A DNA stretch of 64,000 nt from Ruminococcaceae bacterium YRB3002. GTDB taxonomy: Bacteria; Bacillota; Clostridia; Saccharofermentanales; Saccharofermentanaceae. The notes beneath the pieces are model-generated. The model was not told where the DNA came from and made no database searches. It saw nothing but the letters and a program-made list of their open reading frames with translations. Positions 1-8,871 of this stretch are shown here, in pieces. Positions within the stretch are counted from its first letter, which is position 1. Every line of letters starts with the position of its first letter. A program made the translations under genes and the position numbers. The stretch is taken from the NCBI GenBank assembly GCA_900099715.1, contig FMTG01000003.1, positions 62,001 to 126,000 of the forward strand. The letters run 5' to 3'.

Positions 1-57
1 GGTCCTCTCCTCAGAGACAGTACTGTCATCAAATATTTCCTGAATCAGTTCATCCAT
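1..57 (-). CDS. scpB: ScpB, segregation and condensation protein B (first 19 codons only)
   Basis: Only the first 19 codons are inside the window (MDELIQEIFDDSTVSEERT). The ATG at 57 lies 1 base past the scpA stop codon, and GAGGAG in the last scpA codons serves as ribosome binding site, so the two genes are translationally coupled. The naming rests on position: scpB directly follows scpA in most Bacillota. The visible residues are too few to identify the protein by themselves. Confidence 0.6.
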   Translation of the reverse strand, partial: MDELIQEIFDDSTVSEERT

Positions 58-58
58 C

Positions 59-814
59 TTATCTCTTCTCCTCGATCAGAATACTGTCAAAAGGTCTCTC
101 CTGCTCACATGTTATCTTATCAGCACGAAGGAGCTCCAGTATTGCCATAAAACTTACTATCCTGTCCATCTTCTCAGGCTTTTTCCCCGCGAAAAGCTCT
201 TCGAACAGCATCTTCCCGCGTCTTCTGATAATCTGGAACACCGACTTCATCCTCTCCCTTACGGAGAGCTTGTCTTTCTTGAGTATGTGGGTTATTTTCG
301 CTGAGATATCGGCAAATCTCACTTCGTTCCTGGCGCATATGTCTGATACGGCCTGATCGAATTCCTCGCCGTTGAATTCCTGTGGTTCCTTGGGCGGTTC
401 GATCCCCAGCTCCTTTGCAGTAGTCGGAAGCCTCAGGGAACAGCCGGAGTACATTTCGCGGCGCTTGCGGAGATCCTCGGCAAAGAGCCTGCAACGCTTG
501 TATCTGAGGAGGCTGATAACAAGTTCCTCTCTGGGATCATCGCCTTCCTCGCCCTCTTCCTTCTTAGCCTTCGGGAGCATCATCCTGGACTTGATATTGA
601 CCAGAGTTGCACCCATTACAAGGAATTCCGAAGCGACTTCCATATCGAGTTCTTCCATCTGTGCCAGAAAATCAAGATACTGTGCCGTTACATCAGCTAT
701 CGGGATATCATATATATCGATGTCATTCTTCTCGATAAGATGGAACAGAAGGTCCATAGGACCTTCGAACTGCTGTATCTTAACGTTTGGCCTGATATGC
801 TCCCGAACCGTCAT
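59..814 (-). CDS. scpA: ScpA, kleisin subunit of the SMC-ScpAB condensin
   Basis: This 251-residue protein is the kleisin that bridges the two SMC head domains and carries ScpB, forming the bacterial condensin needed for chromosome compaction and segregation. The N-terminal family signature is visible: FEGPMDLLFHLIEK near residue 17, followed by the helical segment with DMEVASEFLVMGATLVNIKS, which contacts the SMC neck. The C-terminal winged-helix part carries VSFMAILELLR. Length and layout are normal for the family. It follows a site-2 protease gene by 4 bases and precedes scpB, the usual Bacillota order. Confidence 0.95.
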   Translation of the reverse strand: MTVREHIRPNVKIQQFEGPMDLLFHLIEKNDIDIYDIPIADVTAQYLDFLAQMEELDMEVASEFLVMGATLVNIKSRMMLPKAKKEEGEEGDDPREELVISLLRYKRCRLFAEDLRKRREMYSGCSLRLPTTAKELGIEPPKEPQEFNGEEFDQAVSDICARNEVRFADISAKITHILKKDKLSVRERMKSVFQIIRRRGKMLFEELFAGKKPEKMDRIVSFMAILELLRADKITCEQERPFDSILIEEKR

Positions 815-818
815 TCTC

Positions 819-1541
819 TTATACCAGCAGAGAGATCAGTTGATATGACAGTGTCTCAACGAGCCCGCACACTAAGCTGAACGGGAATTCCACAACCTCG
901 ATTATCATCGACAGGATAGGCAGACGTGAGAATGTTCCGAGAAGGAACAGTACCCACAGTGCCATTGGAGCGTATCTCTGAAACTTCATATATCCGGCTG
1001 ACGATCTCACTTTGTAAGGCAGCAGCTCCTCAAGCACATGGAACCCGTCCAGAGGCGGGATGGGCAGGAGATTGAATGCCAGCAGCATAAGCGAGAACGA
1101 CACCGTATAAAGTGTTACGAGATAAAGCGTGGTCAGGACAACGTGATCGTATTTCATGCAGAGTCCGTAGATTATACCGCCGATCAGGGAAGCAATGAGC
1201 GCTACGATAAAGTTGCCTGTAACGCCTGCCAGGTGAACCATGGTATTCATCAGCCTGGCGCTCTTGAACTTCTTCAGATTATTCGGGTTATAGAGCACCG
1301 GCTTACCCCAGCCGAAGCCTGCCACCAGAATAAGAAGTGTACCCATAGGATCAAGGTGTGCCACAGGATTAAGTGTAACACGGCCCATATGGGCAGGAGT
1401 GTCATCACCCAGCCACACGGCCACCCTGGCGTGCATAAATTCGTGGAAAGAGAAGGATATCGTTATCGCAAAAAGCATGCAAAGGAGATGGAGTACCATC
1501 TCCTTGCCTGATAACCCGCTCTGAAGTAACTGTACTATCAT
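819..1541 (-). CDS. Site-2 protease family protein (M50 metallopeptidase)
   Basis: A 240-residue integral membrane zinc protease of the small M50B group that lacks PDZ domains. The zinc-binding HEFMH motif sits in the second hydrophobic segment at about residue 34. The third ligand region appears as NPVAHLDPMG at about residue 60, and a late NLLPIPPLDG motif matches the conserved C-terminal family motif. About six hydrophobic segments are visible. These proteins cut substrates within the membrane; the substrate here is unknown. The ATG overlaps the ileS stop (ATGA) and scpA follows within 4 bases. A protease of this group next to scpAB is common in Clostridia. Confidence 0.9.
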   Translation of the reverse strand: MIVQLLQSGLSGKEMVLHLLCMLFAITISFSFHEFMHARVAVWLGDDTPAHMGRVTLNPVAHLDPMGTLLILVAGFGWGKPVLYNPNNLKKFKSARLMNTMVHLAGVTGNFIVALIASLIGGIIYGLCMKYDHVVLTTLYLVTLYTVSFSLMLLAFNLLPIPPLDGFHVLEELLPYKVRSSAGYMKFQRYAPMALWVLFLLGTFSRLPILSMIIEVVEFPFSLVCGLVETLSYQLISLLV

Positions 1542-4500
1542 GCCTTAGTCACCGTAAATGTGATCTTCTCACCGTTAATATCCCACTCTTTGGAATTCTC
1601 GCCCACACCCTCTTCGAATGTTACAGCCAGAACCTCTGATGAGATGAATTCCTTACGCTTTACGATTATCTCAGCCAGCTTCTCGTTGCCGGAATACAGA
1701 ACATTTATCCTGTCAACGACCTCGAGGCCCGTCTCCTTACGCTGTGTCTGGAGCTTGCTGATCATCTCTCTTACAAATCCGTCCTCGATGAGGTCATCTG
1801 TCAATACTGTAGAGATCGATACGATTACTCCGCGGTCAGACTGTGTGGACAGACCTTCAGGCTGTGCAGTCTCGATGATGAAATCATCGACCGTCATCTC
1901 ATATTCCTCACCATCAACAGTGATCCTGATGGGACCTTCGTCAAGTGCCGCCTTAGTCTCCTTGCCGGGCAGTGCTGCAATAACTTCCTTAGCTGCGTTG
2001 AGCTTGGAACCGAACTTCCTGCCGCATGTGCGGAGCTGGGGCTTGAAGGAGTAACTTACGAGAGAATCAGCATTCTTCAGCTGCTCGATATTCCTGATAT
2101 TGAGCTCCTCAAGGACAATGGGCTTATACTCATCTGCAAGTTCTTTCTCGGAAACGACATAGATGGTTGACAGAGGCTGTCTGTTCTTGATCTTTGCTGC
2201 TTCACGGGCAGTTCTTCCAAGTTCGACGATCATCTGGATGAGATCCATCTCTTCTTCCAGTTCCTTATCGATCATACTCTCATCACATACAGGGAAGCTT
2301 GCGAGGTGAACCGACTCAGGTGCACTTGTATCAACACTTCTGACGATATTCTGGTAGATAGACTCTGTTACGAACGGAACAAACGGTGCGCAGAGCCTTG
2401 TCATCGTCTCAAGAACCGTGTAGAGAGTCATGAAGGCATCTGTCTTATCCTTTGTCATCTCACCGGCCCAGAACCTGTCACGGCAGCGTCTTACATACCA
2501 GTTGGACAGTTCTTCGGTGAAGACCTGGATCGTACGTGTACAGCCTGTAACATCATATCCTGTGAGCTTAGCATCAACAGTCCTGATAAGCGTATTGAGC
2601 TTGCTCAGGATCCATCTGTCCATGACACAGAGGTTATTCCTGTCGAAGGAAGCCTTTGTAGGATCGAAATTATCAATATCAGCATAGAGAACATAGAATG
2701 CATATGTATTCCAGAGCTTGCTTATGAACTTGCTCTGACCTTCTCTTACTGCATCGTGTGAGAACCTGTTAGGCAGATAAGGCTGGCATGAATTGTAGAA
2801 ATACCATCTTGCAGCATCTGCACCCTGATTATTGAGGATATCCCACGGGTCAACAACGTTGCCCTTGTGCTTGCTCATCTTGATACCGTTCTCATCCATA
2901 ACGAGACCCATAACGATAACATTCTCGAAAGGCGCTCTGCCGAAGAGAACTGTGCTTATGGCGATAAGCGAATAGAACCATCCTCTTGTCTGGTCCAGTG
3001 CCTCTGATATGAACTGGCAGGGATAATGATTCTCGAAGAATTCCTTGTTCTCAAAAGGATAGTGATACTGCGCGAAAGGCATAGCGCCCGAATCGAACCA
3101 GCAGTCGATTACCTCAGGTACCCTTGTCATGACACCGCCGCACTTGGGGCACTTCAGATGAACATTATCAACGTAAGGCTTATGCAGCTCGATGTCATCC
3201 GGACAGTCATCGCTCATCTCCTTGAGTTCCGCAATTGAACCGATGCAGTGACGGTGACCGCAGCCGCACTCCCATACAGGCAGAGGTGTACCCCAGTAAC
3301 GCTCACGTGAGATACCCCAGTCGATGACGTTCTCAAGGAAGTCACCCATACGTCCGTCCCTAATGGTCTCAGGATACCAGTTGATCATGCGGTTGGACTT
3401 GAGGAGCTCCTCCCTCTTTGTGCTCATGGCAATAAACCATGTGGATCTTGCATAATAGATAAGAGGTGTGTCACATCTCCAGCAGAACGGATAGTCATGC
3501 TCGAACTGCATCTTCCTGATGAGCTTACCCTCCATGTTCAGCTTCTTGATGATGAGCGGATCTGCATCCTTTACGAACATGCCTGCAAATTCTTCACACT
3601 CGTCAGGCAGATGACCCTGTTCATCAACGAACTGGATAAAGGGAACCTTGTTCTCTCTTCCTACTCTTGCGTCGTCTTCACCGAATGCAGGAGCGATATG
3701 AACGATACCCGTACCATCCTCAGTAGTAACGTAGTTGTCAGCAACAACAAAATAAGCCTTCTGAGAAGTCTCTTCCAGCATCTTCTTTGCATAATCGAAG
3801 AGAGGCTCATACTCAATACCTGTAAGGTCTGTACCCTTCATCTTCTCGATCACTTCGTAATCCTCAAAGAGCGTGGGAACGAGCTTCAGAGCCATATAGT
3901 AATATACTGTCTTCTCACTTCCGTCCAGATCCTTATTGACCTTGATCTTCGCATAATCGGCATCAGGGCTCACACAGAGTGCGGCATTCGAAGGCAATGT
4001 CCAGGGTGTGGTCGTCCACGCTGCGAAATATGTATCATCCTTGCCGGCCAGCCTGAACCTTACGTAAACAGAGTTCTCCTTGACCGTCTTATAGCCCTGG
4101 GCAACCTCATGGCTGGACAGTGCTGTGCCGCATCTGGGGCAGTAAGGCACGATCTTGTGACCTTTGTACAGGAGATCCTTCTCCCACATGGTCTTCAGCG
4201 CCCACCACTCGGACTCGATATAGTTATTGTCATAAGTGACATATGGGTGCTCCATATCAGCCCAGAAGCCGACACGGTCACTCATCTCTTCCCACTGTGT
4301 CTTATATGTCCACACGGACTCCTTGCACTTCTTTATAAAAGGCTCAACACCATATTCCTCGATCTGAGGCTTTCCGTTGATTCCGAGCATCTTCTCAACC
4401 TCAAGCTCAACAGGAAGTCCGTGAGTATCCCAGCCTGCCTTGAAAGACACAGCCTCACCCTTCATCGAATGGAATCTGGGGATCAGATCCTTGATAACTC

Positions 4501-4687
4501 TCGTCTTAATATGGCCGATATGCGGCTTGCCGTTTGCTGTCGGCGGACCGTCATACAGAGTGAAAGTAGGTGTTCCGTCACCTTCCTTGCGCAACGACTT
4601 CTTATAGATGTCATTTGCCTTCCAGAATTCGAGAACTTCCTTCTCGCGGTCGATGAAATTCATGTCAGTGGTTACTTTTTTGTACAT
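1538..4687 (-). CDS. ileS: Isoleucine-tRNA ligase, IleRS2-like type
   Basis: A 1049-residue class I aminoacyl-tRNA synthetase that charges tRNA-Ile. HIGH is at residues 56-59 within GPPTANGKPHIGH. The GWDTHGLPVE motif is near residue 85, the CP1 editing domain with AAWTTTPWTLPSN is near residue 222, and KMSKH is at 603-607. Zinc-type Cys pairs occur at CPRCG (183) and CPKCGG (about 513). Length and motif style (KMSKHKGNVVDPWD, no C-terminal zinc finger) resemble the eukaryote-like IleRS2 class, known to be less sensitive to mupirocin; assignment to that class is by recognition. It has its own promoter and starts the ileS-M50-scpA-scpB run. No T-box is visible in the short leader. Confidence 0.96.
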   Translation of the reverse strand: MYKKVTTDMNFIDREKEVLEFWKANDIYKKSLRKEGDGTPTFTLYDGPPTANGKPHIGHIKTRVIKDLIPRFHSMKGEAVSFKAGWDTHGLPVELEVEKMLGINGKPQIEEYGVEPFIKKCKESVWTYKTQWEEMSDRVGFWADMEHPYVTYDNNYIESEWWALKTMWEKDLLYKGHKIVPYCPRCGTALSSHEVAQGYKTVKENSVYVRFRLAGKDDTYFAAWTTTPWTLPSNAALCVSPDADYAKIKVNKDLDGSEKTVYYYMALKLVPTLFEDYEVIEKMKGTDLTGIEYEPLFDYAKKMLEETSQKAYFVVADNYVTTEDGTGIVHIAPAFGEDDARVGRENKVPFIQFVDEQGHLPDECEEFAGMFVKDADPLIIKKLNMEGKLIRKMQFEHDYPFCWRCDTPLIYYARSTWFIAMSTKREELLKSNRMINWYPETIRDGRMGDFLENVIDWGISRERYWGTPLPVWECGCGHRHCIGSIAELKEMSDDCPDDIELHKPYVDNVHLKCPKCGGVMTRVPEVIDCWFDSGAMPFAQYHYPFENKEFFENHYPCQFISEALDQTRGWFYSLIAISTVLFGRAPFENVIVMGLVMDENGIKMSKHKGNVVDPWDILNNQGADAARWYFYNSCQPYLPNRFSHDAVREGQSKFISKLWNTYAFYVLYADIDNFDPTKASFDRNNLCVMDRWILSKLNTLIRTVDAKLTGYDVTGCTRTIQVFTEELSNWYVRRCRDRFWAGEMTKDKTDAFMTLYTVLETMTRLCAPFVPFVTESIYQNIVRSVDTSAPESVHLASFPVCDESMIDKELEEEMDLIQMIVELGRTAREAAKIKNRQPLSTIYVVSEKELADEYKPIVLEELNIRNIEQLKNADSLVSYSFKPQLRTCGRKFGSKLNAAKEVIAALPGKETKAALDEGPIRITVDGEEYEMTVDDFIIETAQPEGLSTQSDRGVIVSISTVLTDDLIEDGFVREMISKLQTQRKETGLEVVDRINVLYSGNEKLAEIIVKRKEFISSEVLAVTFEEGVGENSKEWDINGEKITFTVTKA

Positions 4688-4727
4688 AAGTGCTTACCTT
4701 CTGTTCTAAATGCTGATTTAACGCCTT

Positions 4728-4757
4728 ATTATAATAATTATAAAGGGCGTTAGTCAA
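4728..4757 (-). promoter_or_regulatory. Promoter of ileS with a dyad overlapping it
   Basis: On the minus strand the -35 TTGACT (4752-4757) and -10 TATAAT (4728-4733) are 18 bases apart. An inverted repeat, AACGCC at 4720-4725 with GGCGTT at 4746-4751, brackets the -10 and most of the spacer. That is a plausible repressor site, but no regulator is known. AGAAGG precedes the ATG at 4687. Confidence 0.75.
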
Positions 4758-4772
4758 GTAAAGAGAAATAAT

Positions 4773-4800
4773 ATCACCCGCTCACGGATGAGCGGGTGAT
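4773..4800 (-). terminator. Intrinsic terminator after the L,D-transpeptidase gene
   Basis: A perfect 10-bp stem (ATCACCCGCT / AGCGGGTGAT) with an 8-base loop is followed on the minus strand by the T-rich run ATTATTTCTCTTT. It lies 8 bases past the stop of the upstream gene. Confidence 0.9.
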
Positions 4801-4807
4801 ACGGATT

Positions 4808-6799
4808 TTAAGTCTCAGGTTCCGGATCTGGTGCCGGGGGCTCCGTCGGAGGTTCCGTCGTCGGATTCGTCGGTGGATCCGTCGGCGGTGCCGTAGGATC
4901 AGCTGCGGATGTAGTATCTGCTGCAGATGTCGTATCTGATGCAGATGTCGTATCTGCTGCAGGCGTTGTATCTGATGCAGGTGTTGTATCTGCTGCTCCT
5001 GTGATATCTGCACCGGTCGTTGCTGCTGCATCTGTTGTTACTGCCACAGGATCCGTAGTCGGTGCCGCTTCAGTTGGAGGCGCCACTCCTTGTGGATAGA
5101 CGTTGATTGTTACCACAAGCTTACAGTTATCTTCTCCGCACTTGACAGTGATAGTAGCCGTACCCTCACCTACGATCGTTACCTGACCAGCATTATTGAC
5201 CTTGACAACAGACGTGTTGCTTGAACTGAAGCTCAGCGTAGCTGTGTATCTTGGTACTGCATCAAGGTAGAAAGGTGCGTCACCAACATTAACATTGTAC
5301 TTTGTAGTACCGGAAATGCTTTGAGGTGAAGAAGCAGAACCCGAACCGCCGTAAACGATAACGTGGGTACCCTTGCTTACGTTGTTATACATTGTCTTAG
5401 CGGCAGACAGCGGCATATTGACACAACCGTGTGAACCATTGCGCAGATAGATAGTTCCGCCGTACTTGCCATGACGCCACCTGTCAGCATCGTGAAGTCC
5501 GATACCGCCATTGAAAGGCATCCAGTAACTTACATAGGACTTCCATGTGGGACCGATGAGGTAGGTATTACGTGCTTTCGCGCGGATCTTGAAGACGCCT
5601 GTAGGAGTCCTGTGACCCTGGCTGACGCAGCCTGATACGATATCCGTGGAACATACCAGCTTGCCGTTCTTATAGCACCATGCATGCTGCTGAGTAAGAT
5701 TGACCTCAACGTAGTTGCCGTCATAGTTGCCTGATACATCACCGGGTCTTACGATGTAATACTTGACCGTATGAGTACCGGAGATGCCGTTGGTAAGTCT
5801 GTTCTTGAGATCATCATAAAGATCATCCGTGTCTACCAGCTCACCTGTTGCAATCGCATTCATATTGAGGGACTGACCACCGGTCGTCGTAAATCCGACT
5901 GACTGTCCGAACACGCCTCTCTGGCTGGCCTTCTTGGCACAGTATTTGTCCAGCTCATCAGTATCGACCGCTACAGTCACACCATCCTTCTTAACATACA
6001 GAAGCGATGCGATATCTGCCACTGACAGCTTGTCTGTGTGCTTGGATCCTGTTGTAGGATTGAATACATAAGTTATATTCAGTCCGAGAAGAGCATTTGC
6101 TCTCTTGAGGGAACTTGTCATCTTGTCGCAATCCTTGGTGATCTTGGGGATTACCTCGGAAGGTTCGATGGTAAGGCTGACTTCCTTCTCACCCTTCTCG
6201 ATCGATTCCTTGATCGCGTCAATGATCGGCTGTGTATCGATACCGTATCCGGGTTCCTCAGCCACAGCAACGAACTTCTGCGCACTCTTGTCATACTTCA
6301 TGTAGGCATTCTTGGCAGTGCTGGTAATTCCGGGGAACTCGTCACATGCTGCGATAATGGAATCTTCATCATAGACAAGGAGTTCCGGCTCAATCTCAGC
6401 GATCAGGTTCGGATTATCCTTAAGCTCCGTCAGGATCCCTGCAAAGCTGTCAACAGACAGCGTTACGGCAAAATCCTCGGAAGTGTACTCCTTGCTGTTG
6501 TCATTGACTGTAACATTGAGTGTGTAATCAGAGAGATAGTTCGTAACCCTGAGATATGCATTGGATGCCGTCAGGTTAGACACATCGATGCCTAAGATTG
6601 TGGTTCCTGACGGGAAGAGCGCATACTCATCTTCCTCATCATCTTCAAGCTCCTCTTCTTCTGACTCTTCAGTATAGTCCGTCAGTTCCGGCTCCGGTGC
6701 TGTAGTCTCTGTCGGCTGGACCTTATTGCATCCTGTCAGGACAGAAGAAAGCATGACGGCTATCAGTAAAACACTAACTGCTGACGTTAATCTTTTCAT
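4808..6799 (-). CDS. Lipoprotein L,D-transpeptidase (YkuD) with Ig-like domain and Thr/Pro-rich tail
   Basis: A 663-residue exported enzyme that likely makes 3-3 peptidoglycan cross-links. The N-terminus is a lipoprotein signal (MKRLTSAVSVLLIAVMLSS, lipobox LTGC), followed by an acidic linker (about 30-65). Next comes a region resembling the YkuD-associated peptidoglycan-binding domain (about 65-340). The YkuD domain (about 365-490) has His in GIGLHDADRW and the catalytic SHGCVN at about residue 455. A Big_2-like domain (about 500-580) follows, then about 80 residues rich in Thr, Asp, Ala and Pro that include an 18-bp tandem DNA repeat. The start has AAGGAG 6 bases upstream. It is a single-gene unit ending in a strong terminator. 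The C-terminal tail is probably a wall-spanning spacer (inference). Confidence 0.92.
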   Translation of the reverse strand: MKRLTSAVSVLLIAVMLSSVLTGCNKVQPTETTAPEPELTDYTEESEEEELEDDEEDEYALFPSGTTILGIDVSNLTASNAYLRVTNYLSDYTLNVTVNDNSKEYTSEDFAVTLSVDSFAGILTELKDNPNLIAEIEPELLVYDEDSIIAACDEFPGITSTAKNAYMKYDKSAQKFVAVAEEPGYGIDTQPIIDAIKESIEKGEKEVSLTIEPSEVIPKITKDCDKMTSSLKRANALLGLNITYVFNPTTGSKHTDKLSVADIASLLYVKKDGVTVAVDTDELDKYCAKKASQRGVFGQSVGFTTTGGQSLNMNAIATGELVDTDDLYDDLKNRLTNGISGTHTVKYYIVRPGDVSGNYDGNYVEVNLTQQHAWCYKNGKLVCSTDIVSGCVSQGHRTPTGVFKIRAKARNTYLIGPTWKSYVSYWMPFNGGIGLHDADRWRHGKYGGTIYLRNGSHGCVNMPLSAAKTMYNNVSKGTHVIVYGGSGSASSPQSISGTTKYNVNVGDAPFYLDAVPRYTATLSFSSSNTSVVKVNNAGQVTIVGEGTATITVKCGEDNCKLVVTINVYPQGVAPPTEAAPTTDPVAVTTDAAATTGADITGAADTTPASDTTPAADTTSASDTTSAADTTSAADPTAPPTDPPTNPTTEPPTEPPAPDPEPET
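4914..5003 (-). repeat. Five 18-bp tandem repeats inside the transpeptidase tail
   Basis: Five consecutive 18-bp units beginning GTATCTG(C/A)TGCAG (plus strand) encode alternating TTSASD/TTSAAD-type hexapeptides. The units differ by only a few bases, so copy number could vary between strains. Confidence 0.85.
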
Positions 6800-6948
6800 A
6801 AAGTCTCCTTATTCTCGTGTATCTGGCTATAATACGCGATAATTTTACTATTCTTCTGGAATTCAGGCAACAGCACTTTATTAAAATACGATGAACGAAA
6901 TGCTATTTCAATTATGCAAAACATCACCTCATCACCGCGCGCGACAAA

Positions 6949-6972
6949 GGCCGCCCCCATACGGGAACGGCC
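6949..6972 (-). terminator. Intrinsic terminator after tsf
   Basis: On the minus strand GGCCGTTCCC, loop GTAT, GGGGGCGGCC forms a 10-bp stem with two G-T pairs, followed by TTTGTC. It closes the rpsB-tsf unit. Confidence 0.8.
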
Positions 6973-6998
6973 CTCAAGTTAACTCATTGTAACAGTTA

Positions 6999-7937
6999 TC
7001 AGAGTCCGGCCTGCTTCCTTACTTCCTCAGCAAAGTCGTCAACCTTCTTCTCGATTCCCTCACCAAGACCGAATCTTGTGAATCTTACTACGGAGATCTC
7101 AGTTCCGAGCTCCTTAGCAACCTTCTCGACGTACTGCTCAACATTCATTGAGTCATCCTTAACGAACTCCTGGTTGTAGAGGCAGTTCAGAGCATAGAAG
7201 TTCTTGATCTGACCGGGAACGATCCTGTCAGCGATGATCTTCTCGGGCTTACCCTCTTCGAGAGCCTTGTTTGTGATGATCGTAACTTCCTTGTCGATCT
7301 CAGACTGGGGAACCTCATCTGTTGTAACCCATGTAGGATTGGATGCAGCGATCTGCATTCCGATGTCCTTAGCCATTGCCTTGTACTCAGGCTTTGTGAT
7401 AACGGAATCGTCACCGACAGCCAGCTCGATGAGAACGCCAACCTTACCGCCGGCGTGGATGTATGTCTCAACAGAACCGTTGCCTGCTACCTCATAGATA
7501 GCAAATCTTCTGATGTTGATGTTCTCGCTGATGTCTGCGATAGCTTCCTTTGTGAAGATCTCAACTGTCTTGGAAGCGTCTGTGTTCAGAGGCTGAGCCA
7601 TGAGTTCCTCAACAGAAGCGGGCTTCTTCTCGATAATGTGTGCACATGCTGCGTTAACGAAGTTCTTGAACTTGTCTGTCTGTGCAGCAAAGTCTGTCTC
7701 TACGTTGATCTCAACGAGAGCGCCGAGCTTAGCATCATCTGTGATAACTGCATTTACAACACCCTCTGCTGCGATACGGGAAGACTTCTTCTCAGCCTTA
7801 GCCATACCCTTCTCACGAAGCCAAGCCTTAGCTGCCTCGATATCGCCGTCACACTCTGTAAGAGCCTTCTTGCAGTCCATGATACCGCAGTCTGTAAGCT
7901 CACGAAGTTCCTTTACCTGCTGTGCTGTTATTGCCAT
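6999..7937 (-). CDS. tsf: Translation elongation factor Ts
   Basis: EF-Ts exchanges GDP for GTP on EF-Tu. The 312-residue protein opens with AITAQQVKELRELTDCGIMDCKKAL, whose TDCGIMDCKKAL part is the family signature (TGAGMMDCKKAL in most bacteria). The UBA-like N-terminal domain (1-50) is followed by the core dimerisation domains, with VEINVETDFAAQTDKF at about residue 78. The length matches the long form with two core subdomains. It follows rpsB by 21 bases, the normal bacterial gene pair, with GGAGGAATCATC upstream of the ATG. Confidence 0.97.
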   Translation of the reverse strand: MAITAQQVKELRELTDCGIMDCKKALTECDGDIEAAKAWLREKGMAKAEKKSSRIAAEGVVNAVITDDAKLGALVEINVETDFAAQTDKFKNFVNAACAHIIEKKPASVEELMAQPLNTDASKTVEIFTKEAIADISENINIRRFAIYEVAGNGSVETYIHAGGKVGVLIELAVGDDSVITKPEYKAMAKDIGMQIAASNPTWVTTDEVPQSEIDKEVTIITNKALEEGKPEKIIADRIVPGQIKNFYALNCLYNQEFVKDDSMNVEQYVEKVAKELGTEISVVRFTRFGLGEGIEKKVDDFAEEVRKQAGL

Positions 7938-7958
7938 ATTGATGATTCCTCCTGTTAA

Positions 7959-8741
7959 TTATTCCTCAGCTGCTGTCTCTTCAGCTGCTGCAACTTCCTC
8001 GATGTCTGTAGGCTCAGCATCCTCTGCTGCCTGCTCCTCATCAACGGAAGCCAGGGCATCCTCGCCCTGATTAGCCTCGATGATAGCGTCTGCCATCTTG
8101 CCTGCGATGAGCTTAACTGCTCTGATAGCATCATCGTTGCCGGGGATTACGTAATCAACCTCATCAGGATCGCAGTTCGTATCAACGATAGCGATGATCG
8201 GGATGTTCAGTCTTCTTGCCTCTGCAACTGCATTGTGCTCCTTCTTTGTATCAACGATGAACAGAGCTGCGGGAAGCTTATCCATTCCAACGATACCGCC
8301 GAGGTTCTTGTCGAGCTTCTCCATCTCGAGTTTGAGCTTTGCAACTTCCTTCTTGGGGAGACGGTCAAAGTAACCTGTCTGCTCCATCTCACGGAGCTCT
8401 ACGAGACGTGCAACTCTCTTCTTGATCGTTACGAAGTTTGTGAGTGTACCACCGAGCCAACGGTAGTTAACATAATACTGTCCGCATCTCTCGGCCTCTT
8501 CCTTGATGGAATCCTGAGCCTGCTTCTTTGTACCTACGAACAGGATGTCACCTGTCTCTGCGAGCTGTCTCATAGCATCGTAGGCCTCGTCAACCTTCTT
8601 GACTGTCTTCTGAAGATCGATGATGTGGATCGTGTTGCGCTCTGTGAAGATGTACTCCTTCATCTTAGGGTTCCAGCGACGTGTCTGGTGGCCAAAGTGT
8701 ACACCTGCCTCGAGCAGCTGCTTCATTAAAATTACCGGCAT
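7959..8741 (-). CDS. rpsB: 30S ribosomal protein S2
   Basis: S2 is an outer component of the small ribosomal subunit. The 260-residue sequence begins [19 protein letters not shown] and contains the conserved [32 protein letters not shown] and [10 protein letters not shown] segments. The last 35 or so residues are Ala/Glu-rich, a common acidic extension. GGAGGATAAATTT precedes the ATG. It is transcribed with tsf from a promoter that overlaps the mntP stop. Confidence 0.98.
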   Translation of the reverse strand: MPVILMKQLLEAGVHFGHQTRRWNPKMKEYIFTERNTIHIIDLQKTVKKVDEAYDAMRQLAETGDILFVGTKKQAQDSIKEEAERCGQYYVNYRWLGGTLTNFVTIKKRVARLVELREMEQTGYFDRLPKKEVAKLKLEMEKLDKNLGGIVGMDKLPAALFIVDTKKEHNAVAEARRLNIPIIAIVDTNCDPDEVDYVIPGNDDAIRAVKLIAGKMADAIIEANQGEDALASVDEEQAAEDAEPTDIEEVAAAEETAAEE

Positions 8742-8842
8742 AAATTTATCCTCCTGTTGTTCTTCCGTATTGCATCAACCCGCCTCGAAAATATAGTAAA
8801 AACGGGCACAAAAGGCACAATACGTGATTTTTATGCTCGGAT

Positions 8843-8871
8843 AGCATAACAGAACATCAGGATAAAGTCAA
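8843..8871 (-). promoter_or_regulatory. Promoter of rpsB-tsf
   Basis: On the minus strand -35 TTGACT (8866-8871) and -10 TATGCT (8843-8848) are separated by 17 bases. The -35 starts immediately after the mntP stop codon. The leader of about 95 bases contains a small TGCT/AGCA hairpin just past the -10. Confidence 0.75.

Noticed and set aside
3497-4753. 418-codon plus-strand frame opposite ileS
   Set aside because: It lies wholly over the ileS gene and its promoter, has no family motifs and no ribosome binding site; it is an antisense shadow of a synthetase with strong motif support.
4688-4807. T-box riboswitch before ileS
   Set aside because: The interval is 120 bases, mostly taken by the preceding terminator and the promoter; no specifier stem or T-box sequence is seen.
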